From: Williamsia sp.
Lineage (GTDB): Bacteria > Actinomycetota > Actinomycetes > Mycobacteriales > Mycobacteriaceae
DNA: 64,000 nt
Direction: 5' to 3'
Assembly (NCBI RefSeq): GCF_016462415.1
Contig: NZ_JAEMTF010000014.1
Coordinates: 1 to 64,000 of the forward strand
Shown here: positions 21,062-31,520 of the stretch, piece by piece
Layout: the number at the start of each line of letters is the position of its first letter
Position numbering within the stretch: position 1 is the stretch's first letter
Made by a program: the position numbers and the translations under genes
Notes under the pieces: model-generated
What the model saw: the letters and a program-made list of their open reading frames with translations, nothing else
Told to the model about the DNA's origin: nothing
Database searches by the model: none

Positions 21062-21097
21062 ACGATGCGCCGACCCGCCCGAGGGCGGATCGGCGCA
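21062..21097. terminator. Putative bidirectional intrinsic terminator between convergent genes
   Basis: Inverted repeat gatgcgccgacccgccc / gggcggatcggcgcatc (one non-Watson-Crick position) between convergent 21039 and 21113; no T-tract. Confidence 0.55.
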
Positions 21098-21112
21098 TCA
21101 CCGATATGTGTG

Positions 21113-21412
21113 TCAGGCGCAGTCGACGCAGATGCGCGAGTTGCCGTTCTCCCGAGCCAGACGGCTGCGGTGGTACACGAGAAAACAACTCGTACAGGTG
21201 AACTCGTCGGCCTGCTTGGGGACGACACGCACCGAGAGTTCTTCGCCGGAGAGGTCTGCTCCCGGGAGTTCGAACGACTCGGCGGTGTCGGCTTCGTCGA
21301 CGTCGACGGACGCGGCCTGCGCCTCGCTGCGACGTGCCTTCAGTTCCTCGAGCGAGTCCTCGCTGAGGTCCTCGGTCTCGGTGCGACGTGGGGCGTCGTA
21401 ATCAGTTGCCAT
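21113..21412 (-). CDS. DUF4193 domain-containing small zinc-ribbon-like protein
   Basis: MATDYDAPRRTETEDLSEDSLEELKARRSEAQAASVDVDE...FTCTSCFLVYHRSRLARENGNSRICVDCA; Rv2699c synteny. Confidence 0.92.
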   Translation of the reverse strand: MATDYDAPRRTETEDLSEDSLEELKARRSEAQAASVDVDEADTAESFELPGADLSGEELSVRVVPKQADEFTCTSCFLVYHRSRLARENGNSRICVDCA

Positions 21413-21806
21413 GGGGTTTCCGCCTTAACTTCAATACTTCCGACTAGCGCTGCCGCCCGGACATCTCACTTGGTGTCCGACGGCGCCATCACTGCCGTCG
21501 ACCCGGTTTCTTCGAGTCGGCCGCTCTGCCCCAACACAACGACGGTTATGGGCAATTTGTTGCCCGTGCGGAGCGGAACTTCAGTGATGTCTGCCACACC
21601 CGGCGAAACCGTGTTTCTGTGGCTGGAACCCGGGGAGCGGGCGAAGCGTAGCGCAATGGATTCCCAGGGTCAACAGCGAGTCGCAGGGTGATCATGCGCG
21701 GTCGGCGTTTAGAGTGTGATGCGCTGCCCCGGAAGGTGCCGACACGACGTGGTCGGCCACGACGACGTCGCGGGCGCGGCCGACCCTCCGGAAGGATGTC
21801 AGACCC

Positions 21807-22508
21807 GTGGTTTCGCAGATCACCACCGGATTCCCCACCGACGATCACGGACGGCCGTTCCGGCGTCGCCGTTACATACCGTTCGCCATCGCGACGATCG
21901 TGCTGCTCGTCCTGGGGATCATCATCTGGGCGAGCGCGCTCGCCGACGGCGACTCGTCGTCGGTGAACACGTCCTGCAACCAGCCGCCCGCGCCGTCCGC
22001 CGCGCCCTCGGAGTCCGCGGGTGCCCCCACCTCCGCGGCAGCCGCCCCGTCGCTGACGACCGTTCCCTCGGCCGACCTGATCGACGTGGCCCCCGGGGCA
22101 CTGTCCACCTTCCAGGTACGTGTGCTCAACGCGTCCGCCCAGCGGGGACAGGCACGAACGGTGCTCGACGACCTCACCTCGCAGGGGTTCACCCCCGCCA
22201 CCGACACCCCGTACGCCGACGACACGATCTACGACCAGAACCTCGCGTGCGTGGGACAGATCCGATTCGGGCAGGCCAGTCGCGCCGCGGCCGCCGCCCT
22301 CTGGCTGGCCGAGCCGTGCGCCGAACTCATCGACGACGGCCGCAGCGGAGCGGTCGTCGACCTGGTGCTCGGCACCGGTTTCACCAGCAAGGAGCAGTCC
22401 CAGGACGCTCAGGCCGCACTCGAGTCGCTGCGCTCGGCCGACCCGAAGAATCCCAAGACCGGCGCGGATCCGGCCCTGGTCCGCGCGGTGCACAACTCGT
22501 CCTGCTGA
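21807..22508 (+). CDS. cei: LytR C-terminal domain membrane protein, cell-envelope integrity (Cei-like)
   Basis: Single TM then LytR_C domain (FQVRVLNASAQRGQARTVLDDLTSQGFTP); Rv2700 synteny. Confidence 0.87.
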   Translation: MVSQITTGFPTDDHGRPFRRRRYIPFAIATIVLLVLGIIIWASALADGDSSSVNTSCNQPPAPSAAPSESAGAPTSAAAAPSLTTVPSADLIDVAPGALSTFQVRVLNASAQRGQARTVLDDLTSQGFTPATDTPYADDTIYDQNLACVGQIRFGQASRAAAAALWLAEPCAELIDDGRSGAVVDLVLGTGFTSKEQSQDAQAALESLRSADPKNPKTGADPALVRAVHNSSC

Positions 22509-22533
22509 TCGCCGCGTCGCCCACGACGCAGGG

Positions 22534-23382
22534 TCAGGGCAGGGACCCGAGTGCTCCGATCCGTTCGAGCAGCGCGGTGAACTCGGTCGCGATACCGGGC
22601 GCGACCGCCATCGTCACCGCGCCGTCGGACCCACGGGTCTCCGGTCCGGGCACGCTCACCACGGCCCCGGCCTCCTCGGCGATCAGCGCCCCGGCAGCCC
22701 AGTCCCACGGGTTGAGTCCGTGTTCGAAGTGCGCGTCGACCGACCCCGACGCCACCATGCACAGGTCCAGCGCGGCGGATCCGACGCGCCGCAGATCCCG
22801 CACCTCAGGCAGCAACTCGGCGATCACCGCGCCCTGCGCACGACGTCGTTCCTCGTCGTAGCCGAACCCGGTGGCCACCAACGCCAGGGCCACCGAGGTC
22901 ACATCGGTGCAGCGCAGTGGTGTCGGTCCGGACCCGTCGTCGCGGAACGCACCCGCTCCGCGTGTCGCCGAATAGGTGATGCGACGGGCCACGTCGACCA
23001 CGGCGCCGGCGACAGAGACCCCGTCGACCTGCGCGCCGATCGACACCGCGTAGGCCGGGATCCCGTAGAGGAAGTTGACCGTGCCGTCGATCGGGTCGAC
23101 CACCCAGCGGACTCCCTCGGGTACCTCCACCGTGCCGCCGTCCTCTTCCCCGAGGACGGTGTCCTCGGGGCGCAGACGGGTCAGCGCCGCGCGGATCAGG
23201 GTCTCGGTCTCGGTGTCGGCCACGGTGACCGGATCGGTCGGCGTGCTCTTCGTGGTGACCGACGACGACCGCGGCGGCGCCTCGGCATCGTCGAACAACT
23301 CGCCCCTGCGGACGCGGGCGTGGTCGGCGGCGGTCTCGGCGATCTCGATGGCGATGGCGGTCAGTTCCGCGGCGGATGTCAC
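22534..23382 (-). CDS. suhB: Inositol monophosphatase family protein
   Basis: GEEDGGTVEVPEGVRWVVDPIDGTVNFLYGIP; GSAALDLCMVASGSVDAHFEHGLNPWDWAAG. Confidence 0.95.
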   Translation of the reverse strand: MTSAAELTAIAIEIAETAADHARVRRGELFDDAEAPPRSSSVTTKSTPTDPVTVADTETETLIRAALTRLRPEDTVLGEEDGGTVEVPEGVRWVVDPIDGTVNFLYGIPAYAVSIGAQVDGVSVAGAVVDVARRITYSATRGAGAFRDDGSGPTPLRCTDVTSVALALVATGFGYDEERRRAQGAVIAELLPEVRDLRRVGSAALDLCMVASGSVDAHFEHGLNPWDWAAGALIAEEAGAVVSVPGPETRGSDGAVTMAVAPGIATEFTALLERIGALGSLP

Positions 23383-23541
23383 CCGGCAACCTCAACACAC
23401 GGCGCACCCCGGTGTCGCCGCCACCCGGCCGACACCCCCCGGTGCGGGCGGGCCGTATCGCCGACAGCGAGCGGCGTTCCGACGGCATGACTAGCCTTGA
23501 GCGCGTACCGGAGTCGGACGATCGCATGGAGGACACACGTC

Positions 23542-24339
23542 ATGTCGCAAGCCGCCAGCCCGGGTGCGGACGCACCCATCACCGACACGCTCGGCCGCGC
23601 CTTCGGCGTGGACGTCGGCGGGTCCGGCATCAAGGGCGGCATCGTCGATCTCGACACCGGCGAACTCGTCGGTGACCGGTTCAAGGTGCTGACCCCCCAG
23701 CCCTCCACGCCGGCTGCGGTCGCCGCGGGCATCAAGGAGGTCGTGGACCACTTCTCCTGGGACGGCCCGGTCGGCGTCACCCTGCCCAGCGTCGTCTCCG
23801 GGGGCGTGGTCAAGACGGCCGCGAACATCGACAAGGGATGGATCGGGAGCGATCCCTACGCCCTGTTGGCAGGCGTTCTCGGCGACCGTCCGCTCGCGGT
23901 CCTCAACGACGCCGACGCGGCCGGCATGGCCGAGGACGCGTACGGCGCCGGACGCGACGCCAAGGGCATGGTCATGTTGCTGACCTTCGGCACCGGCATC
24001 GGTTCGGCGATCCTGTTCCACGGCAAGCTGCTGCCCAACACCGAGCTCGGACACATGGAGGTCGGCGGCAAGGAGGCCGAGCACCAGGCGTCGTCGAAGA
24101 TCAAGGAGGACAACGACTGGTCCTACGAGAAATGGGCGGGGCACGTGTCGAACGTGCTGACGGCCTACGAGAACCTCTTCTGGCCCGATCTGTTCATCGC
24201 CGGCGGCGGCATCAGCCGCAAGGCCCACAAGTGGATCCCGCACCTCACCAACCGCACCCCGGTGGTCCCGGCCACGCTGCAGAACACGGCTGGGATCGTC
24301 GGTGCCGCGATGGCCGTCGGCGCCCGTCTGAGGGTCTGA
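23542..24339 (+). CDS. ppgK: Polyphosphate glucokinase
   Basis: FGVDVGGSGIKGGIVDLDTGEL; LNDADAAGMAEDAYG; TFGTGIGSAILF; MSQAASPG start inside ORF 23497..24339. Confidence 0.95.
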   Translation: MSQAASPGADAPITDTLGRAFGVDVGGSGIKGGIVDLDTGELVGDRFKVLTPQPSTPAAVAAGIKEVVDHFSWDGPVGVTLPSVVSGGVVKTAANIDKGWIGSDPYALLAGVLGDRPLAVLNDADAAGMAEDAYGAGRDAKGMVMLLTFGTGIGSAILFHGKLLPNTELGHMEVGGKEAEHQASSKIKEDNDWSYEKWAGHVSNVLTAYENLFWPDLFIAGGGISRKAHKWIPHLTNRTPVVPATLQNTAGIVGAAMAVGARLRV

Positions 24340-24524
24340 CCCGGCCCCGATCGGCGCAGGTCCGGGGCGTCAGCCGGTGTCGGTGGGCGTGGTGTGGAGA
24401 CCGAGCGGCCCAGGAATCGTTACAATGTGTCAGTCGGCACCAGTTACCGGCCCTCAAGTCCCCGCTCCACCGAGGTGATCGCTCGGTGTGAAGCCACATG
24501 TTTGAAGTCTGTGAAAGGTCGTAC

Positions 24525-25895
<1,371 letters not shown>

Positions 25896-25910
25896 TCCCA
25901 CCCGCTCACA

Positions 25911-25951
25911 CGACTGCGCCGCCCCGGAGATCCTCCGGGGCGGCGCAGTCG
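25911..25951. terminator. Intrinsic terminator-like hairpin after sigA
   Basis: Perfect 19-bp inverted repeat cgactgcgccgccccggag-atc-ctccggggcggcgcagtcg between convergent genes; no T-tract. Confidence 0.75.
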
Positions 25952-25985
25952 TCGGTCGAAGGGTCGGTGGTGTGTTCGCTCACGC

Positions 25986-26537
25986 TTATGAGCGGATCCT
26001 GCTCCCCTGGTCGAACAGTGCCCACGCGGGGCCGGTCGCGAACCAGATCGCGGTGATGATCCCCACCAGCGGGAAGATGCCGTACAGGTCGTGCGCCTGC
26101 TGGTCGTCGGCGACCGTGAGAGCCAGACCCAGGACAGCGACGCCGGCGACACCAGCGGCCAGCAACCACCGCGCGAAGCCGATGAACTCGTGGTGGACGG
26201 CCTCCGGCCCGTGTTTCGGACGCGGCGTGGGCGCCGGTCCGTCGAAGAACCAGTGCGCGCACCGCACATCGGCCCACCGGATCATCGAGTGTCCGAACGC
26301 GACCGTCACCCCGAGGTAGATGCCCGCGATCCGGTGGATCTGCTCCACCGGGGCGCCGGAATGCAGGTCGAGGGCCACCGCCACGAGGAGCACCAGATCG
26401 ACCACGGGCACCGTGCGCAGGATGAGCGTCGACGCGCGGGGAGCCCGCAGGCCGTAGCGCACCGCGAGTCCGGCGAACACGACCACCCAGAAGCCGATCT
26501 CACAACCGATGATGACGAGGAGCACGGGGGATTCCAT
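25986..26537 (-). CDS. Hypothetical integral membrane protein
   Basis: MESPVLLVIIGCEIGFWVVVFAGLAVRYGLRAPRASTLILRTVPVVDLVLLVAVALDLHSG...; several TM segments; start inside ORF 25986..26639. Confidence 0.72.
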   Translation of the reverse strand: MESPVLLVIIGCEIGFWVVVFAGLAVRYGLRAPRASTLILRTVPVVDLVLLVAVALDLHSGAPVEQIHRIAGIYLGVTVAFGHSMIRWADVRCAHWFFDGPAPTPRPKHGPEAVHHEFIGFARWLLAAGVAGVAVLGLALTVADDQQAHDLYGIFPLVGIITAIWFATGPAWALFDQGSRIRS

Positions 26538-26647
26538 GTCCCCCAGCCTGCTGGGCATGCCCGTCGTGCACATCGGCCGCACGCACGAGATCACCGGGGC
26601 ACCGTCATCACTTCGGACGATTCGCCCGCCGTGTCGCACGTGGTGTG

Positions 26648-27880
26648 ATGGTCGTCCCGAACGAGGAGGAGGCGGCGGCGATGTGGAGTCGGGTGGCCGA
26701 ACGGCCGCGTCTGCGTGACGTCCTCGTGTGCCTGGCGTTCCTCGCGCTCGGCCTCGTCCTCTACGCCGCGGATCTGACCGTCATCGGGGGCAACTCCGGG
26801 TCACCGTTCGATCTGCCACGCTGGGTCGCGCTGATCACCCTGGTGACCGCGTGCGCCGTCCAGTCGCTGCGATCCACCGCACCCGGGGTGTCCTTCGCCC
26901 TGTGCCTCGCCGTTGTCGCGGTCGATGTCGTTCTCGCACAGTCGATATCGGTCTGGCTGGTGCTGTCCGACATCGCCTACGCCGTCGCGCTCTACGCCGG
27001 CCGCCGCACCGTGCACGTGATGTACGCGACGGTCGGGGCCATCACGGTGCTCGCGGTCGCGTCGGTACTCGCCGTAGACGGCAGCTGGCGTTCGGTTCTG
27101 CTGATCCTGCTCTGGTTGCTGGCGCTGGTCATCTCCCCCATCGGGTACGGACGCGCCATCGCCGAGCACCGGCTGGCCGCGCGGAGCGAGCGTGAACGGT
27201 CGCTGGCCGTCGCACAGCTGGCCGCGCGTGACCGTGCCGACGCCGTGGCCGATGAACGCCGCCGTCTGGCCCGCGATCTACACGACATCGTCGCCGGACA
27301 CCTGTCCGGCATCGCGTTGCAGTCGGCCGCCGCGCTGCGCGCCGGGCCCGGCGCGCCCATCACCGCCGAGGTGCTGGCCTCGGTGCGCAGCAACAGCGTG
27401 GAGGCGTTGGGTGAGATGCGCACCATGATCGAGGTTCTCGGAGGCCTCGACACCGAGGCCGGGCCCGACGACCACCAGGAGCAGAGCCGCCGGACGGCAT
27501 CCCTGCGTCGCCTCGACCGCCTCGTGACCACGGCGCGCACGGCGGGTTCACCGGTGACCGTGACCGGGGAGGTGCCTACCGAGATCCCGCCGTCCACCGA
27601 CGTCTGCGCCTACCGGATCGTGGCCGAGGCGCTCACGAACGCGGCCAGACACGCTCCCGCACAGCCCATCTCGATCACCCTGGGCGCCACCGACACCGAT
27701 CTGACCGTGACGGTGCGCAACCCGCTGGCCGGCGATGGCCACCCGCTCTGCGACGTGCGACCGTCGCACGGGTTGGTGAACATGGCGCTGCGGGCCGAGT
27801 CCGTGGGCGGGCGCTGCTCGGGCGCGGTGCACGGAGAGCACTGGGTCGTCGATGCCTCGCTCCCCCTGGCGGCGCGGTGA
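26648..27880 (+). CDS. Two-component sensor histidine kinase (HisKA_3/NarL-DesK class)
   Basis: N-terminal TM block; RRRLARDLHDIVAGHLSGIALQSAAALR (H-box) and C-terminal HATPase (ALTNAARHAPAQPISI); partner response regulator directly follows. Confidence 0.92.
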   Translation: MVVPNEEEAAAMWSRVAERPRLRDVLVCLAFLALGLVLYAADLTVIGGNSGSPFDLPRWVALITLVTACAVQSLRSTAPGVSFALCLAVVAVDVVLAQSISVWLVLSDIAYAVALYAGRRTVHVMYATVGAITVLAVASVLAVDGSWRSVLLILLWLLALVISPIGYGRAIAEHRLAARSERERSLAVAQLAARDRADAVADERRRLARDLHDIVAGHLSGIALQSAAALRAGPGAPITAEVLASVRSNSVEALGEMRTMIEVLGGLDTEAGPDDHQEQSRRTASLRRLDRLVTTARTAGSPVTVTGEVPTEIPPSTDVCAYRIVAEALTNAARHAPAQPISITLGATDTDLTVTVRNPLAGDGHPLCDVRPSHGLVNMALRAESVGGRCSGAVHGEHWVVDASLPLAAR

Positions 27881-28527
27881 GCATCACCGTGGTGATCGCC
27901 GACGATCACGCCGCCATCCGTTCCGGCCTGGCGCTGCTGCTCGGTCAGATCGACGACATCGCCGTCATCGGCCAGGCGCGCGACGGGGACGAGGCGATCG
28001 AGATCGTGCACCGATTGCACCCGGACATCCTGCTGATGGACATCCGGATGCCCGGCACCGACGGCATCGCCGCGACCGCGGCGATCACCCGTGCAGACGC
28101 AGCCGCCGTACTCGTCCTCACCTCGTTCGACATCGACGACAACGTGTTCGACGCCCTCCGCGCCGGGGCGAGCGGGTTCCTGCTCAAGACCGCGGAGACC
28201 GAGGACATCATCGACGCCATCCGTGCCGTCGCCCGTGGGGACGCAGTGCTCGCGCCCGCGGTGACGCGGCGCGTCATCGCCAGGGCGACCGCAGCGGCCA
28301 CCTCCGATTCGGCGACACCGGACCGACCGGGAGTCGACCTGTCGGTACTCACCGACCGGGAACTGGGCGTACTCGAGTGTCTGGGCCACGGCCTGTCGAA
28401 CGCCGAGATCGCCCGGGAGCTGTTCATCTCCCAGACGACGGTGAAGACGCATGTGTCGCACATCCTGACCAAGCTCGATCTGCAGTCCAGGGTGCAGGCG
28501 GCGATCCTCGCCCGGGGATCCCGGTGA
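27877..28527 (+). CDS. LuxR/NarL-family response regulator
   Basis: VVIADDHAAIRSGLALLLGQ; DILLMDIRMPGTDG; LTDRELGVLECLGHGLSNAEIARELFISQTTVKTHVSHILTKLDLQSRVQA. Confidence 0.95.
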   Translation: MSITVVIADDHAAIRSGLALLLGQIDDIAVIGQARDGDEAIEIVHRLHPDILLMDIRMPGTDGIAATAAITRADAAAVLVLTSFDIDDNVFDALRAGASGFLLKTAETEDIIDAIRAVARGDAVLAPAVTRRVIARATAAATSDSATPDRPGVDLSVLTDRELGVLECLGHGLSNAEIARELFISQTTVKTHVSHILTKLDLQSRVQAAILARGSR

Positions 28528-28587
28528 ACACCGCCCGTCCTGAACATGTGCACGGCACGGACAGACGAGCTGTGATCCAATCACTCG

Positions 28588-29655
28588 GTGCTGGGACTTC
28601 TCCGACCGTGCCTGCGCGGGTCCGACCCCGAGGTGACCGAGCTGTGGCGCGCCCACATGTGCGGCGTCTGCGTCACCTTGCGCGACCGACATGGGCAGTG
28701 GGCCCGGGCGACCCTCAACACCGACGCCATCGCGGCATCGGTGCTCCTCGAGGCGCAGCAACCGATCTCCGATCGCCGAAACCGGGCCGGCCGCTGTGCT
28801 TTTCGCGGGATGCGGCCGGCCCAGGTCGTCGGGGTGGACTCGCTCAGCGTCCGCCTCGGGGCGACCACGTCGCTCGCGCTCGCTGCGGCCAAGGCCGCCG
28901 ATGAGGTCGGCGAATCCGCAGCGAACCTGTCCGGGCACACGCGGATGCGGGCATCGGTCGCGAGAGGCGTCGCCGGACCACTCCGTCGACACGCAGGTCG
29001 TGACGAGACCGTCGGCGCAGCACTCGACACCACGCTGATCGTCGATCGCATCGCCGGGCAGGCGTCGATCGAACAACGATCGGTCGAGCTCGACGAGATC
29101 GTTGCGGAAACCGAACGTGCGTGTGCCGACGTGTTCGCCGCGACCGCCGAACTCGCGGGCCGACCCGACAATCGCGCACGATTGGCAGTCATCGGTGCCG
29201 CGTTCGGGCGATGTGGCCACCTCGTCGACGCCGTTGCGGATCTCTCCTCCGATCGCGCCACCGGCGCCTACAACCTCATCGACGCGACGGGGGTGTCGAT
29301 CGACGAGCTACGACATGAGTGTCGGCGCCTCCATCGGGTCATCACCGAGGAGGTCGCCCGGCTGTGGCTGCGCGACGACCGCCTCGTGCGCGCGATGTTG
29401 ATAGGTGGCCTCCGGCACTCGATCTCCGATGCTTTCGCGGACGTGACGCCGTCTGCCGGTGAGCGACGCCCGCGAGACGAGAAGCGAGTGCTTGTCGCGC
29501 TCGGGGCGGCGATGTGTGCACTCGCTCCGCGGCAATCCGCGGCCGACGGGTCCGAGGACGGGTGGTGCAAGAGTTTCGTCAAGGACTGCTGCGGGGACTG
29601 CTGTTGCGACTGTTCGGACTGCTGTGATTGCGCCGACTGCTGCGACTGCAGCTGA
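28588..29655 (+). CDS. DUF5685-like protein with extreme Cys-rich C-terminal tail
   Basis: WRAHMCGVCVTLRDRHGQWARATLNTDAIAASVLLEAQQP N-terminus resembles DUF5685 proteins; ends KSFVKDCCGDCCCDCSDCCDCADCCDCS. Confidence 0.8.
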   Translation: MLGLLRPCLRGSDPEVTELWRAHMCGVCVTLRDRHGQWARATLNTDAIAASVLLEAQQPISDRRNRAGRCAFRGMRPAQVVGVDSLSVRLGATTSLALAAAKAADEVGESAANLSGHTRMRASVARGVAGPLRRHAGRDETVGAALDTTLIVDRIAGQASIEQRSVELDEIVAETERACADVFAATAELAGRPDNRARLAVIGAAFGRCGHLVDAVADLSSDRATGAYNLIDATGVSIDELRHECRRLHRVITEEVARLWLRDDRLVRAMLIGGLRHSISDAFADVTPSAGERRPRDEKRVLVALGAAMCALAPRQSAADGSEDGWCKSFVKDCCGDCCCDCSDCCDCADCCDCS

Positions 29656-29665
29656 GGTATCGGCC

Positions 29666-30073
29666 TCAGTCGAGGGTCGTGCGAGGCGCGAAGGTTCCGT
29701 CCGGGCCGGGAAGGAAATCGTGTACCCGGGCCACCGCGGTGACCGGGAGCGGGCCGTAGAGGTGCGGGAACTGCATACCGTCGGGGTGCGGTGGATCGCC
29801 GTCCTCCCAGACGATGTCGGCGGGCACCCGCGCCGGATCGATCTCCAGCAGGACCAGATCCGTACGGTCCCGGTAGATCGCGTTGGCGGGGATGTGCACC
29901 TGCTCGAGCGCCGACAGGTGGATGAAGCCCACCTCATCGAGTGACTCGGGCGCCAGCCGCCCGTACGCGTGCGCACGGACCCAGTCCGGCTTGGCGCACA
30001 GATGCACGAGCGGCGACGGGTGCGCCTGCGACGAGGGGGACGCGGAGGAGGGAGATCGAGTCGAATCGGTCAT
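29666..30073 (-). CDS. DUF952 domain-containing protein
   Basis: LVHLCAKPDWVRAHAYGRLAPESLDEVGFIHLSALEQVHIPANAIYRDRTDLVLLEIDPARV...FPHLYGPLPVTAV. Confidence 0.9.
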   Translation of the reverse strand: MTDSTRSPSSASPSSQAHPSPLVHLCAKPDWVRAHAYGRLAPESLDEVGFIHLSALEQVHIPANAIYRDRTDLVLLEIDPARVPADIVWEDGDPPHPDGMQFPHLYGPLPVTAVARVHDFLPGPDGTFAPRTTLD

Positions 30074-30092
30074 CGCTGTCCACGGTGCCACA

Positions 30093-31040
30093 TCACCCGG
30101 GCACCGCGGGCGCAGAACCCACCTCGTCGGCACGATCGGTGCCCGCGGACAGGGTGATCGCGACGATCACCAGGGCGATTCCGACGAGTTCGGTGATCGT
30201 GGGGACCTGCGCCAGCACGACCGCGCCGACGAGCACCGCGGTCGCGGGCAGCAGCGCCAGCATGAGCGCGAACCGCCCCCGCCCGATCCGGGTGAGCACC
30301 ACCTGGTCCAGCACGTAGGGAATCACGCTCGACAGCACGCCGACGGCCGCGACCGCGGCCACCACACCTACCGACAGCCCGACCGATCCTGTGATCTCGC
30401 TCACGCCGAGGACGACGGGCGCGCTCAGCAGACCGGCGACCGCGAGCCCGACGCCGAGGTCTTCCACGCCGGTCCGCCACCGTCTCGGACCGCCCTGCTC
30501 GGTCGCCGTCGCGCCCGACACCCGCGCTCCGAGAACGATGTACCCCGCCCACAGGACGCCCGCGAGGATCGCGAACGACAGACCGAACACCGACCCGCTC
30601 GGTGACGCCCCGCTGGCCAGGACGACACCGGCCACCACCGCGACGATGGCCGCGACGCCGCGTGGCCCTCGGGTCGACACGGCGGCGACGGCGGTCGGTC
30701 CGATGAACTCGATGGCGACCGCCACCCCCAGGTCGATGTCGGAAATGGCCAGGTAGAACGCGACGTTCATCCCGGTGGTGACCAGACCGAACATCGTCGC
30801 GCGCAGCAGACGTCGTCGGTCACGCACCACCCAGACCGGTCGCGTGATCGCGACCAGCACGATTCCCCCGGTGACCGTGCGCAGCCACGCGATCACCGCG
30901 GGGTCGGTGTGGTCGAACAGGGGCACCGCGATGCCCGCACCGAGGTATTGACACACCGCACTGACGACGAACAGCACCCAGACGAATCGAACCGGATCGC
31001 CGGACGGACGCCTGCTCGAGCGAGACGTGAGCGCTCTCAC
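30093..31040 (-). CDS. EamA/DMT family transporter (RhtA-like)
   Basis: 10-TM pattern; AFYLAISDIDLGVAVAIEFIGPTAVA; SSVIPYVLDQVVLTRIGRGRFALMLALLPATAVLVG. Confidence 0.87.
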   Translation of the reverse strand: MRALTSRSSRRPSGDPVRFVWVLFVVSAVCQYLGAGIAVPLFDHTDPAVIAWLRTVTGGIVLVAITRPVWVVRDRRRLLRATMFGLVTTGMNVAFYLAISDIDLGVAVAIEFIGPTAVAAVSTRGPRGVAAIVAVVAGVVLASGASPSGSVFGLSFAILAGVLWAGYIVLGARVSGATATEQGGPRRWRTGVEDLGVGLAVAGLLSAPVVLGVSEITGSVGLSVGVVAAVAAVGVLSSVIPYVLDQVVLTRIGRGRFALMLALLPATAVLVGAVVLAQVPTITELVGIALVIVAITLSAGTDRADEVGSAPAVPG

Positions 31041-31202
31041 CGCCGCCTCCCACCACGTGTTACGGGTGCATGACGAGACAAGTCCCCGGGCGCGGGAACA
31101 ATACGGGGACGCGAATCGTCTGAGAGAGTGAGAGAAGCCCACCATTCCTGGTGGGTCAGCTCGCGAAGGGAAGCGTTCGCGCTCGCCCGGGACGGAGGAA
31201 CC

Positions 31203-31409
31203 ATGTCAGATGTCATCACCACCACCTCGATCTCCATGCCCCTCACCGCTGCCGACCGTTGTGACCGTTGCGGGGCAGCAGCACGCGTACGCGCCGAACT
31301 CCCCGCGGGAGGCGAACTGCTGTTCTGCCGCCATCACTACAACGAGCACGAGGCGCGCCTGGCGGACCTCGGTGCCACAGTGACCCGTTCCGAAGAAGAA
31401 CTGGTCTGA
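31203..31409 (+). CDS. Small zinc-ribbon-like protein (DUF7455-type)
   Basis: MSDVITTTSISMPLTAADRCDRCGAAARVRAELPAGGELLFCRHHYNEHEARL; ribosome-binding-like gacggaggaacc before ATG. Confidence 0.82.
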   Translation: MSDVITTTSISMPLTAADRCDRCGAAARVRAELPAGGELLFCRHHYNEHEARLADLGATVTRSEEELV

Positions 31410-31418
31410 CCTCATAGC

Positions 31419-31459
31419 CACTGACCTCCGGTGTCCCCCACGGGTGCCGGAGGTCAGTG
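31419..31459. terminator. Intrinsic terminator-like hairpin
   Basis: Inverted repeat cactgacctccgg (31419-31431) / ccggaggtcagtg (31447-31459), between convergent genes. Confidence 0.65.
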
Positions 31460-31520
31460 CTATCCGGACCGATGCGGTTCGTCGCGTGCCGGTCGGTGCC
31501 GGCGACGCAGAGATCTCGCG

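Noticed and set aside
29580-29655. Cys-rich tail as a frameshift artefact
   Set aside because: The frame is continuous with the upstream domain, has a proper stop, and alternative frames give no better continuation; still deserves read-level confirmation.
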